Assembly (NCBI RefSeq): GCF_022788715.1
Contig: NZ_CP085167.1
Coordinates: 62,001 to 126,000, forward strand
Direction of reading: 5' to 3'
DNA length: 64,000 nt
DNA from: Sulfitobacter sp. DSM 110093
GTDB lineage: Bacteria; Pseudomonadota; Alphaproteobacteria; Rhodobacterales; Rhodobacteraceae
Positions 19,655 to 27,047 of the stretch are shown here, piece after piece. How positions within the stretch are numbered: position 1 is the stretch's first letter; each line of letters begins with the position of its first letter. The position numbers were made by a program, and so were the translations under genes. The notes below the pieces were generated by a model. That model had not been told where the DNA came from and did not search any database. It was given only the letters and a program-made list of their open reading frames with translations.

Positions 19655-19663
19655 TTATCCACA
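19655..19663 (+). promoter_or_regulatory. perfect DnaA box overlapping the maf start codon
   Basis: TTATCCACA, the canonical high-affinity DnaA box. Its last base is the A of the maf ATG, so DnaA bound here should also block or modulate maf translation initiation sequences or transcription. Confidence 0.85.
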
Positions 19664-20262
19664 TGCCGAAAAAAATCGTCCTCGCCTCCGGCTCGGAGAT
19701 ACGTGCACAGCTGCTGGCCCAAGCCGGGGTTGAGCATGAGGTGATCCCGGCGCGGATAGATGAAGAGATGATCACCGCCGCACTGCGAGCTGAAGGTGCC
19801 AAGCCACGCGATATCGCCGATACATTGGCCGAGATGAAGGCCCGTAAGATAAGCGAAAAGAACCCCGGCGCACTGGTCCTCGGCTGCGATCAGGTATTGG
19901 AGCATCGCGGCGAGATGTTGCACAAGCCACGCGACCGCGATGATGCCATCACCCAGTTGCTGCAGCTTCGCGGGGGCCGGCATTCTCTTTTGGCGGCTGC
20001 GGTGCTTTACCAAGACGGTGAACCACTTTGGCGGCATATTGGGCAGGTGCGACTGCGAATGCGCGAAGCGACCGACGCTTATATTGCCGACTACGTCGAT
20101 CGAAACTGGGAGAGTATCCGTCACGCAGTGGGCTGCTATAAGTTAGAAGAAGAAGGCGTACGACTGTTCAGTCAAATCGAGGGGGATTACTTTCACGTCC
20201 TCGGTATGCCATTTCTTGAGTTGCTGAACTATCTGACGCTGCGCGGAGACCTCGAGACATGA
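19663..20262 (+). CDS. maf: Maf-family nucleoside triphosphate pyrophosphatase
   Basis: Maf proteins hydrolyse modified or canonical pyrimidine NTPs to monophosphates. Starting at ATG 19663 gives 199 residues, with KKIVLASGSEIRAQLLAQAG at the N-terminus (the nucleotide-binding ASGS start), a central VLGCDQV with the catalytic Asp, and HKPRD. The frame stays open upstream to 19399, but the upstream part has no homology-like features and is origin DNA, so the start is placed at MPKKIV. It overlaps aroE by four bases (ATGA) and heads a maf-aroE-coaE-dnaQ operon. Confidence 0.92.
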   Translation: MPKKIVLASGSEIRAQLLAQAGVEHEVIPARIDEEMITAALRAEGAKPRDIADTLAEMKARKISEKNPGALVLGCDQVLEHRGEMLHKPRDRDDAITQLLQLRGGRHSLLAAAVLYQDGEPLWRHIGQVRLRMREATDAYIADYVDRNWESIRHAVGCYKLEEEGVRLFSQIEGDYFHVLGMPFLELLNYLTLRGDLET

Positions 20263-21092
20263 GCCTGTCGAAAATCCCCCTTGCTGGAGTGATTGGATCA
20301 CCCATCGCGCATTCCAAATCGCCGCAGTTGCACGGCCATTGGCTAGAGACCTACGGTATTGCAGGCCATTACGTCCCCCTTGATGTTGAGCCGAGCGATC
20401 TGGAAGAGGTGCTAAGAACGCTGCCCAAGATGGGCTTTGTTGGGGTGAACCTGACCCTTCCGCATAAAGAAGCAGTGATGAAGATTGCAGATCTCATTAC
20501 TGATCGCGCCACACTGATCGGCGCGGCCAACACATTGATATTTCGTGCAGATGGCAAAATCCATGCGGACAATACGGATGGCTACGGGTTTATCGAAAAC
20601 CTCAAAGTTGGCGCACCTGAATGGGATCCGAAGGCCGGGACGGTGGCACTGCTGGGCGCAGGCGGCGCGGCGCGGGCTGTGGTTTCTTCGCTTCTTGACG
20701 CGGGCGTGCCTGAGATCTGCCTGTCGAACCGGACCCGCGTGCGCGCCGAACAATTGCAGCACGACTTTGGCAGCCGCGTGAAGGTTGTCGATTGGGTGCA
20801 GGCAGGCAATATGCTGGCGCACGCGAATTTAGTAGTGAACACCACTTCGCTTGGCATGATCGGCAAAGGGGCATTGCGTGTGCCGCTGGACGGCTTGCGC
20901 CCTGGCACAGTGGTGACAGATCTCGTTTATACGCCCCTGCGCACGCATCTTTTGGAAACGGCCGAGGAAATGGGCTGCGTCACGGTCGACGGCCTTGGCA
21001 TGTTGCTCCACCAGGCGGTCCCCGCGTTTGAGCGTTGGTTTGGCCAACGGCCAGAGGTTGACCGCGCCACGCGAACGGCGGTGCTGCGCTGA
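20259..21092 (+). CDS. aroE: shikimate 5-dehydrogenase
   Basis: AroE reduces 3-dehydroshikimate to shikimate with NADPH in aromatic amino-acid synthesis. The 277-residue protein has GSPIAHSKSPQLH (13-25, shikimate binding), NLTLPHK with catalytic Lys70, DNTDGYG with catalytic Asp107, and the NADP loop GAGGAARA (133-140). The start overlaps maf and the stop overlaps coaE by one base, so the operon is tightly coupled. Confidence 0.96.
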   Translation: MSLSKIPLAGVIGSPIAHSKSPQLHGHWLETYGIAGHYVPLDVEPSDLEEVLRTLPKMGFVGVNLTLPHKEAVMKIADLITDRATLIGAANTLIFRADGKIHADNTDGYGFIENLKVGAPEWDPKAGTVALLGAGGAARAVVSSLLDAGVPEICLSNRTRVRAEQLQHDFGSRVKVVDWVQAGNMLAHANLVVNTTSLGMIGKGALRVPLDGLRPGTVVTDLVYTPLRTHLLETAEEMGCVTVDGLGMLLHQAVPAFERWFGQRPEVDRATRTAVLR

Positions 21093-21682
21093 TGTTCCAC
21101 CTGGGGCTGACCGGATCGATCGGCATGGGCAAGTCGACCACGGCAAAGATGTTCGCCGAGGAAGGCTGTGCAGTTTGGGACGCGGATGCGGCGGTGCATC
21201 GGTTATATGCCGCCGGTGGCGCGGCTGTGGCGCCGATGCAGGGGGCTTTTCCGGCGGCAATAGAAGCGGGCAGCGTTTCACGCAGCGCGTTGAAAGAGAT
21301 AATCGCCACCGATCCCACCGCCCTGCCCCGGATTGAGGCGATTGTGCATCCTTTGGTGGCCCAAGACCGCGCGGCTTTCCTTGCTGATGCCACCAGCGAC
21401 ATTGCTGTTCTCGACATTCCGCTGCTGTTTGAAACCGGCGGTGAGGCTGCGATGGATGCGGTGGCCTGCGTGATTATCCCCGACACCCTCCAACGCGACC
21501 GCGTGCTTGCCCGTGGCACCATGACCGAAGTGCAATTCGACGCCATCCGCACCAAGCAGATGCCCGCCAAAGAGAAATGCGCACGAGCACACTATGTGAT
21601 AGAGACCGACACGCTTGATCATGCCCGCGCGCAGGTCCAAGCGGTGATCCGCGATATAAGGGAAAAGCTAAGCCATGCGTGA
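21092..21682 (+). CDS. coaE: dephospho-CoA kinase
   Basis: CoaE phosphorylates dephospho-CoA in the last step of coenzyme A synthesis. The 196-residue protein has the Walker A loop GSIGMGKST at 8-16, the WDADAAVH substrate region with Asp30 and Asp32, and the lid-region PLLFETGGE. Its ATG shares the last base of the aroE stop. Confidence 0.95.
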   Translation: MFHLGLTGSIGMGKSTTAKMFAEEGCAVWDADAAVHRLYAAGGAAVAPMQGAFPAAIEAGSVSRSALKEIIATDPTALPRIEAIVHPLVAQDRAAFLADATSDIAVLDIPLLFETGGEAAMDAVACVIIPDTLQRDRVLARGTMTEVQFDAIRTKQMPAKEKCARAHYVIETDTLDHARAQVQAVIRDIREKLSHA

Positions 21683-22364
21683 AATCGTGCTCGATACCGA
21701 AACCACTGGTTTTGATCCCGAAAGCGGCGACCGTATCGTCGAAATCGGTGCAGTTGAGTTGATGAACCATATGGCCACCGGCGAGACCTATCATCAGTAC
21801 ATCAACCCCGAACGCGGAATGCCCGAAGAGGCGTTTCAGGTGCACGGGTTGGGCGACGACTTCCTGCGCGACAAACCCAAATTTGCTCAGATCGGCAAAT
21901 CGTTCCTTGATTTTATTGGCACATCAAAGCTGATCATTCACAATGCCGCTTTCGATATCAAATTCCTAAATGCCGAGCTGCGCTGGATGGGCCTGCCGCA
22001 GATCCCATGGGAACAAGCGCTCGATACGCTGGAAATTGCCCGCAAGCGTTTCCCGGGCTCGCCCGCGTCGCTTGATGCGCTCTGCCGCCGCTTTGGCATC
22101 GACAATACATCGCGGACCTTGCACGGCGCGTTGCTCGACAGTGAAATTCTGGCCGAAGTTTATTTGGAGTTGATCGGCGGGCGGCAGCCCGATTTTGCGC
22201 TATCGTCTGCTCCTGAGCAGAAGGCCGGTCAACCGGACACACGCTGGACCCCGAAACCGCGGCCCAATCCCCTGCCCTCATGTCTGACAGAGGCCGAAGC
22301 CGCCGCCCATTCCGAGTTTATCGGTAAATTGGGCGACGACGTGCTGTGGAAACAGCTTGGTTAA
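21675..22364 (+). CDS. dnaQ: DNA polymerase III epsilon subunit, proofreading exonuclease
   Basis: DnaQ is the 3'-5' proofreading exonuclease of the replicase. All three exonuclease motifs are present in the 229-residue protein: ExoI with Asp7 and Glu9 (LDTETTGFDP), ExoII with Asp94 (HNAAFDIKF), and ExoIII with His150 and Asp155 (HGALLDSE). The region after residue 190 should bind the alpha subunit. It overlaps coaE by eight bases. A proofreading gene about 2 kb from oriC is normal for this order. Confidence 0.95.
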   Translation: MREIVLDTETTGFDPESGDRIVEIGAVELMNHMATGETYHQYINPERGMPEEAFQVHGLGDDFLRDKPKFAQIGKSFLDFIGTSKLIIHNAAFDIKFLNAELRWMGLPQIPWEQALDTLEIARKRFPGSPASLDALCRRFGIDNTSRTLHGALLDSEILAEVYLELIGGRQPDFALSSAPEQKAGQPDTRWTPKPRPNPLPSCLTEAEAAAHSEFIGKLGDDVLWKQLG

Positions 22365-22367
22365 CGC

Positions 22368-22850
22368 TTAGGCGTCGGCTTTTGGCGGGTTTTCGGCCTG
22401 ACGGCGCGCGACTTCGTTGCGGTAAAGCGACAGGAAGTCGATGTTCTCAAGGTTCAGCGGCGGGAAGCCACCGTCACGCGTCACGTCGCTGACAATGCGG
22501 CGCAAGAACGGGAAGATCATGCGCGGGCATTCGATCAGCAGGTAGGGGTGCATCTGCTCCTCGGGGACGTTGTCGACCTGAAAAATGCCGACATAGTCAA
22601 TTTCCAACACGAAAAGCGTTGCGTCGCCGTCTTTCGCCTTTGAGGTGATGTTCAGCTTGATCGCCGTCTCATACTGGCTTTCCCCGGGGCGCTTTTTCGC
22701 GTCGAGGTTCACCTGAACCTGAACGTCAGGTTGCACATCCGCAGGCGCACCCTTTTGCGCCATGATGTTCTCAAAGGACATGTCGCGGATGAACTGGCCC
22801 AGCACGCGCATCTGCGGTTGTTTGGGTTGCGGTGTTTCGTTTTCTGCCAT
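22368..22850 (-). CDS. secB: protein-export chaperone SecB
   Basis: SecB keeps precursor proteins unfolded and delivers them to SecA. The 160-residue protein has the family core, with RDMSFENI near residue 23, VQVNLDAK, and the C-terminal ECPRMIFPFLRRIVSDVTRDG stretch split by normal family spacing. It is convergent with dnaQ, with three bases between the stops. Confidence 0.95.
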   Translation of the reverse strand: MAENETPQPKQPQMRVLGQFIRDMSFENIMAQKGAPADVQPDVQVQVNLDAKKRPGESQYETAIKLNITSKAKDGDATLFVLEIDYVGIFQVDNVPEEQMHPYLLIECPRMIFPFLRRIVSDVTRDGGFPPLNLENIDFLSLYRNEVARRQAENPPKADA

Positions 22851-22915
22851 GGTCTGTGTCCTGTTGTGGTTAATATCTTAAATCTACCCGGACTTAGCAG
22901 GTCGGCACGGGCCGC

Positions 22916-23416
22916 TCAATCCTTTGTCCAGCCGGATGGCCCTTTGGTCTGGCGTGGCTGTTCGGGAATCTCATGAAAATCGCCGTCGATCACATCGCCA
23001 CGCGGATCGCGTCTACCCTGGGGGCCGGGGCGCGGGCCCATACCGGCGCCGGGCGTGCCAAAGCTTTGGATGTTCACACGGTCACGGATCGCACGGTAGG
23101 CCGTCGCCCGAAAGCTCGGGATCAGGAAGGCAAAGCCGACTGCATCGGTGAAAAAACCCGGCGTCAGCAAAAGTGCGCCGGAAAAAAGGATCATCGCGCC
23201 ATGTACCAAAGGTTCCGTCGGGTCGCGCAGATCAGAGAAAGAGCTGCGCAGTTGCCCCATGGCTATTGCCCCCTGAGAACGCACCAACCACGTGCCCAGA
23301 ATGGCAGTGAATACCACAACGGCAAGTGTCCAGCCGAGCCCGATAGCGCCTCCGACTTGGATGAAAAGCGTGATCTCGATAAGAGGCACGGCGATAAATG
23401 CGATCAATAGCCACAT
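22916..23416 (-). CDS. fxsA: FxsA family membrane protein
   Basis: FxsA proteins are small membrane proteins of unclear function; the E. coli member relieves phage T7 exclusion when overproduced. Starting at ATG 23416 gives 166 residues, with two or three hydrophobic segments (MWLLIAFIAVPLIEITLFI, then LGWTLAVVVFTAILGTWLV) and the family's R-x-QG motif after the second, followed by a glycine and arginine-rich cytoplasmic tail. AAAGGA lies at good distance upstream. A longer frame from 23467 exists but adds a non-membrane leader that does not fit the family. Confidence 0.85.
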   Translation of the reverse strand: MWLLIAFIAVPLIEITLFIQVGGAIGLGWTLAVVVFTAILGTWLVRSQGAIAMGQLRSSFSDLRDPTEPLVHGAMILFSGALLLTPGFFTDAVGFAFLIPSFRATAYRAIRDRVNIQSFGTPGAGMGPRPGPQGRRDPRGDVIDGDFHEIPEQPRQTKGPSGWTKD

Positions 23417-23520
23417 GCGGCAGGGTCCTTTCGCTGGGGGCAGAGTGGACTTGCCCCGGTCGAACACCTACATAAGAGCTTAACTCGCATGTTTCCATGC
23501 CACCCCTGAATGAGGTTTCG

Positions 23521-24180
23521 ATGAATTCTCCCCTGATACAGCTTCTGGTGCTTGCCGGTATCGCCGTATTCCTGATCCTGCGCCTGAAAAATGTGCTCGG
23601 CACACGTGAAGGTTTTGAAAAGCCTCCTGTCAGCGATCAAACGCCCGCTGCCCGCAGTGGTCCGTCGTTCGAGGTGATCGAAGGCGGACCGGATCTCGAT
23701 ATTACCGATCACGTCCCCGAAGACAGCACTTCGGGCAAAGCGCTTGCCGAGATGAAGCGCGTTGAACCGTCTTTTGGTGTGAACGATTTCTTGCAAGGCG
23801 CACGCGGCGCTTATGAGATGATCGTCATGGGCTATGAGCGCGGCGATCTTGCGGAAATTCAGCCTTTCTTGGCCGAGGATGTATACGAGAGCTTTGTTGA
23901 CGGTGTGGCCGCCCGCGAAGACCAAGGGCTGACAATCGAGGCCAATTTCATCGGCGTGCGTGAACTGGAGCTGATTGACGCCAGGATGGATGAGGGCACG
24001 AACGAAGCCGAACTCACCATTCGCTTTGTCGGCGAATTAACCTCGGCGGTGCGCAACCGTGAAGGGGAGATTGTCGAAGGCAGCGTCAACGAAATCAAAC
24101 GCCAAAAAGATACATGGGTCTTCGCCCGTGTCATGGGCTCGGATGATCCGAATTGGCTGCTGGTTTCCACAGACGGGTAG
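23521..24180 (+). CDS. Tim44/TimA-like domain protein, membrane-anchored
   Basis: A 219-residue protein with one N-terminal transmembrane helix (PLIQLLVLAGIAVFLIL) and a C-terminal domain like the membrane-binding domain of mitochondrial Tim44, beginning around FGVNDFLQGARGAYEMIVMGYERGDL. The bacterial relatives are widespread in alphaproteobacteria next to secB and fxsA; a role at the inner membrane in protein handling is proposed but not settled. The start is ATG 23521, preceded by TGAGG. It is divergent from fxsA and its end overlaps mltA. Confidence 0.82.
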   Translation: MNSPLIQLLVLAGIAVFLILRLKNVLGTREGFEKPPVSDQTPAARSGPSFEVIEGGPDLDITDHVPEDSTSGKALAEMKRVEPSFGVNDFLQGARGAYEMIVMGYERGDLAEIQPFLAEDVYESFVDGVAAREDQGLTIEANFIGVRELELIDARMDEGTNEAELTIRFVGELTSAVRNREGEIVEGSVNEIKRQKDTWVFARVMGSDDPNWLLVSTDG

Positions 24181-25214
24181 CGCGTGCCCTTTGCGCATTT
24201 GCGCTGTTGGCCGGTGTATCAATGAACACGCCGGCCACAGCAGAAGTGCATTATACGGTTATGGATTTCGACCAGCTTGACGGCTGGGCCGACGATGACC
24301 ACGCCGCCGCGTTTGAGGTTTTCACCAGCACCTGCGGGGATATGAAAGACATCGACTGGCGTGCGCTGTGCAAGCTGGCGAAAGACGGATTAGACCCGCG
24401 CCAGTTCTTTGAGCTTTTCTTCCGACCAGTGCTGATGGAAGATGGTCAAGACGCGCTATTTACCGGTTATTTTGAACCAGAACTTGATGGTGATCTCTAC
24501 CCTTCTGCGCGTTTCCAGTATCCGATCTACGCCATGCCGCCCGAGGCCGAGGAGGTTCGCCCGTGGCTGACCCGACGCGAGATCCTAGACGGCGAAGTGA
24601 TGCGCAACCGGGGGCTGGAAATCGCATGGGTCGATGACCCGGTGGAGCTTTTCTTTCTGCAAATTCAAGGTTCTGGTCGTATCCGCCTGCCCGATGGCAG
24701 CTATCTGCGTGTCGGCTATCGCGGTGCCAACGGCCATGATTACCGTTCGGTCGGGGTCGAATTGGTGCGGCGCGGGGTTTATGAGGCGCATCAAGTAAGC
24801 GCCGATGTGATTAAGAACTGGGTGCGCCGTAACCCCGAGGATGGTCGCGAATTGCTGTATCACAACCCGTCCTATGTATTTTTCCGTGAGGTTAGCCGCG
24901 TGCCCGCCGATAAAGGGCCGCTGGGGGCGATGAACCGCTCTATCACCACCCTACGCAGCGTCGCAGTGGACCCGGCCTATGTCCCACTGGGTGCGCCGGT
25001 ATGGTTAGAGAAAGAAGGCAAGAAACCGATGCGTCGTTTGATGGTTGCGCAAGACACCGGCTCGGCCATCAAAGGCACGCAGCGTGCTGATGTATTTTTT
25101 GGCACCGGAGACAAGGCAGGCCGCGCCGCTGGGCGCTTGCGCGATCCGGGTCGGATGATGGTGCTGATGCCAATCCAACGCGCCTATGCTTTCTTACCCG
25201 AAAGCGCGATATGA
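24153..25214 (+). CDS. mltA: membrane-bound lytic murein transglycosylase A
   Basis: MltA cleaves peptidoglycan glycan strands and makes anhydro-muropeptides. The protein has the MltA core (GYFEPELDGD, LQIQGSGRIRLPDGS, RVGYRGANGHDY) and the 3D-type C-terminal catalytic region DTGSAIKGTQRADVFFGTG, where the Asp in RADVFFG is the expected catalytic acid. The start is placed at TTG 24153, inside the end of the Tim44-like gene, because it gives a plausible signal peptide (VARALCAFALLAGVSMN); the only early ATG (24222) would remove it. Anhydro-muropeptides feed the AmgK/MurU salvage genes found further along. Confidence 0.9.
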   Translation: MAAGFHRRVARALCAFALLAGVSMNTPATAEVHYTVMDFDQLDGWADDDHAAAFEVFTSTCGDMKDIDWRALCKLAKDGLDPRQFFELFFRPVLMEDGQDALFTGYFEPELDGDLYPSARFQYPIYAMPPEAEEVRPWLTRREILDGEVMRNRGLEIAWVDDPVELFFLQIQGSGRIRLPDGSYLRVGYRGANGHDYRSVGVELVRRGVYEAHQVSADVIKNWVRRNPEDGRELLYHNPSYVFFREVSRVPADKGPLGAMNRSITTLRSVAVDPAYVPLGAPVWLEKEGKKPMRRLMVAQDTGSAIKGTQRADVFFGTGDKAGRAAGRLRDPGRMMVLMPIQRAYAFLPESAI

Positions 25215-25795
25215 AACGGCGGCGGTTAAATGACGATGACCTAGCGCTTTGGCGCCGGGTGACCGAGCGGACTGAAAAGCTGGAAATGAGCAAGCTTTTC
25301 ACGCCCGAAATCGACGCGCCCGCCCCTGCCCCGCCACAGGTGCGACGGGCCAAGATAACGCTTCAGGGCAGCAAACCCCAGACGACCGCGAAAAAGCGCA
25401 GCAACGATCTGCGCCCCACCTTGAGTGAACAGATGAAGGCCGCACCCGTTCAGATGGATCACAAGGCTTTCGGCAAGATGAAACGTGGCAAGCTGCGCCC
25501 CGAAGGCCGGATTGACCTGCATGGCATGACGCTTGACCGCGCGCATCCCGCGCTGAACGGCTTTATCATGGACGCCCACGCGCGCGGCAAACGGCTGGTG
25601 CTGGTGATTACCGGCAAGGGCAAACGCCGTGACGAAGGCGGGCCGATCCCCGTGCGCGATGGCGTGCTGCGCCATCAGGTGCCACAATGGCTGGCGATGC
25701 CGCCGCTAAGCGCGTTGGTGCTGCAGATTACACAAGCCCATATCAGCCATGGTGGCGGCGGCGCATACTACGTCTATCTACGCCGCCATCGTTAA
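25211..25795 (+). CDS. Smr domain protein
   Basis: A 194-residue protein with a disordered, basic N-terminal half and a C-terminal Smr domain: RIDLHGMTLDRAHPALNGFI carries the LDLHG-type motif and VITGKGKRRDEGG the glycine-basic loop. Stand-alone Smr proteins are nucleases or RNA-binding factors, and recent work on family members points to ribosome rescue and mRNA cleavage, but nothing here fixes the role. The start overlaps mltA by four bases (ATGA), so both come from one message with the Tim44-like gene. Confidence 0.85.
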   Translation: MKRRRLNDDDLALWRRVTERTEKLEMSKLFTPEIDAPAPAPPQVRRAKITLQGSKPQTTAKKRSNDLRPTLSEQMKAAPVQMDHKAFGKMKRGKLRPEGRIDLHGMTLDRAHPALNGFIMDAHARGKRLVLVITGKGKRRDEGGPIPVRDGVLRHQVPQWLAMPPLSALVLQITQAHISHGGGGAYYVYLRRHR

Positions 25796-27009
25796 CGGGG
25801 CAGCCAAGGTTTATAGCGGTGGATCGCCCATGTCGCGAGACCGGCGGCGATTAGGTAATACACTGCAATTGGAAGCATTTGCTGCGGGAAATCGACGCCA
25901 AGGTCAATGAAAAGCCCCGTAACCCCCGGCCCAATAGCCGACCCAAAGACCATCAGTGCCGCTGCAACCGCTTTGATCGAACCCACATGCCGTGTGCCGT
26001 AATATTCCGCCCAAAACGCCGCCGGTGCAGTCGATTGCATCCCCTGCCCGGCACCAAAGATCACCAACGCGATCCCTGCCATCCACAGCGTATCGGCATA
26101 GGCCAATACAACGAAAGACAACGCAAAGGGCAGCATCTGTATGCGCAGCACGCGGCTGACGCCAAAGCGGTCGATCGCCCAGCCGGAAAGGAACGTACAG
26201 GCCACCGCCGATAGAGTGTAAACCGGCATCAGCGCCACAAACTCGACCAGCTCCCAGCCCTTCACCTCGGTTAGGTGCACCTGTTGAAAGAACAGCGCCG
26301 TGCCCCATGCTGCGGGGCCGATGGCCATCGGGATCATCATCCAGAATAAGCCAGAGCGCAGCATTTCACCCCGTGTCCAATGGCGCCCGTTCATGCCCGC
26401 GCGCTGCGCCTGATCGGCCATGCTTTGCGGTGTTCGCTCTTGCCGTAGCAGCAGTAGGATCGCGGGGATCGTCAACACCACCAGCACCGCAGCCAGCACC
26501 CAAAGGCTACGCCAATGAGAACTGGCGAAAAGCGCTACAAAAATCACTGGTAGAAATGCCTGACCGGCCGCGAAACCCATTGAGGAAAGCGAAAGCGCCT
26601 TCCCGCGCGAGGCTTCGAACCAGCGGACCATGGCGACCTGTCCCAGCTGAGACATCATCCCCTGTCCGGTCAGCCGCAGTGCATAGATGACAAAGATCAG
26701 CGCGATCCAGTTTGGCACCGCTGCCATTGCCAAACAGGCACCAGCAAGCGCCACCATCACGCCAAAGGCCAGCGCCCGGACGCGGAACCGGTCCGTCAGC
26801 ACCCCGGCCCAAACCATGGTTATCGCCGAAAGCGTGGTGCCAACGGTATAGATGCCACCCCATTGACCGTCACTTAGGCCGAAATCACCCTTTATCACCC
26901 CCGCAAACAGAGAGATGAAATAGGTTTGCCCATAAGACGAGGTAAAGGTGAGCAAGAAACCAGCCAGCAGAAACAGCCAGTTACGCCGCAAAAATCCAAG
27001 GTACTCCAT
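25792..27009 (-). CDS. MFS transporter
   Basis: A 405-residue major facilitator protein with about twelve hydrophobic segments. The loop after helix 2 (AGVLTDRFRVRAL) is the classical MFS motif A. The pattern is closest to carboxylate or oxalate/formate antiporter-like carriers, but the substrate is not deducible. The N-terminus (MEYLGFLRRNWLFLLAGFLL) starts at ATG 27009, with AAAGGGG upstream. This ribosome site and start codon are in one arm of a nine-base-pair hairpin. The stop overlaps the convergent Smr gene by four bases. Confidence 0.82.
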   Translation of the reverse strand: MEYLGFLRRNWLFLLAGFLLTFTSSYGQTYFISLFAGVIKGDFGLSDGQWGGIYTVGTTLSAITMVWAGVLTDRFRVRALAFGVMVALAGACLAMAAVPNWIALIFVIYALRLTGQGMMSQLGQVAMVRWFEASRGKALSLSSMGFAAGQAFLPVIFVALFASSHWRSLWVLAAVLVVLTIPAILLLLRQERTPQSMADQAQRAGMNGRHWTRGEMLRSGLFWMMIPMAIGPAAWGTALFFQQVHLTEVKGWELVEFVALMPVYTLSAVACTFLSGWAIDRFGVSRVLRIQMLPFALSFVVLAYADTLWMAGIALVIFGAGQGMQSTAPAAFWAEYYGTRHVGSIKAVAAALMVFGSAIGPGVTGLFIDLGVDFPQQMLPIAVYYLIAAGLATWAIHRYKPWLPR

Positions 27010-27033
27010 GCCCCTTTCATCGCCGGGGCATGG
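27006..27033 (-). promoter_or_regulatory. hairpin covering the MFS gene start codon
   Basis: CCATGCCCC (27006-27014) and GGGGCATGG (27025-27033) are perfect inverted arms around a 10-base loop. On the minus-strand message the second arm contains GGGG of the Shine-Dalgarno sequence and the start ATG, so folding would hide the translation start. It could also just be a weak end for hslVU transcripts, though no T-run follows. Confidence 0.35.
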
Positions 27034-27047
27034 AGGAAAGGGAAGCC

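Larger units (their letters stand above)
19257..19663. other. oriC: predicted chromosomal replication origin (oriC)
   Basis: This 0.4 kb holds no credible gene; an open frame continuing upstream of maf is only an accidental extension. It contains an AT-rich tract (19279-19325) and DnaA-box-like nonamers at 19340-19348 (minus, TAATCCACA, one mismatch), 19366-19374 (TTATCAACA, one mismatch), 19398-19406 (minus, TTTTCCACA, full match to TTWTNCACA), 19510-19518 (TTATACGCA, one mismatch) and 19655-19663 (TTATCCACA, perfect), plus weaker two-mismatch copies near 19484 and 19527. Four GANTC sites (19334, 19416, 19549, 19569) suit CcrM methylation. Flanking genes diverge from it, and parS and parAB are nearby. 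Origin function is inferred. Confidence 0.85.

Noticed and set aside
19399-19662. N-terminal extension of Maf by 88 codons.
   Set aside because: The extra part is origin DNA with DnaA boxes and GANTC sites and does not resemble any Maf start; MPKKIVLASGS is the family start.
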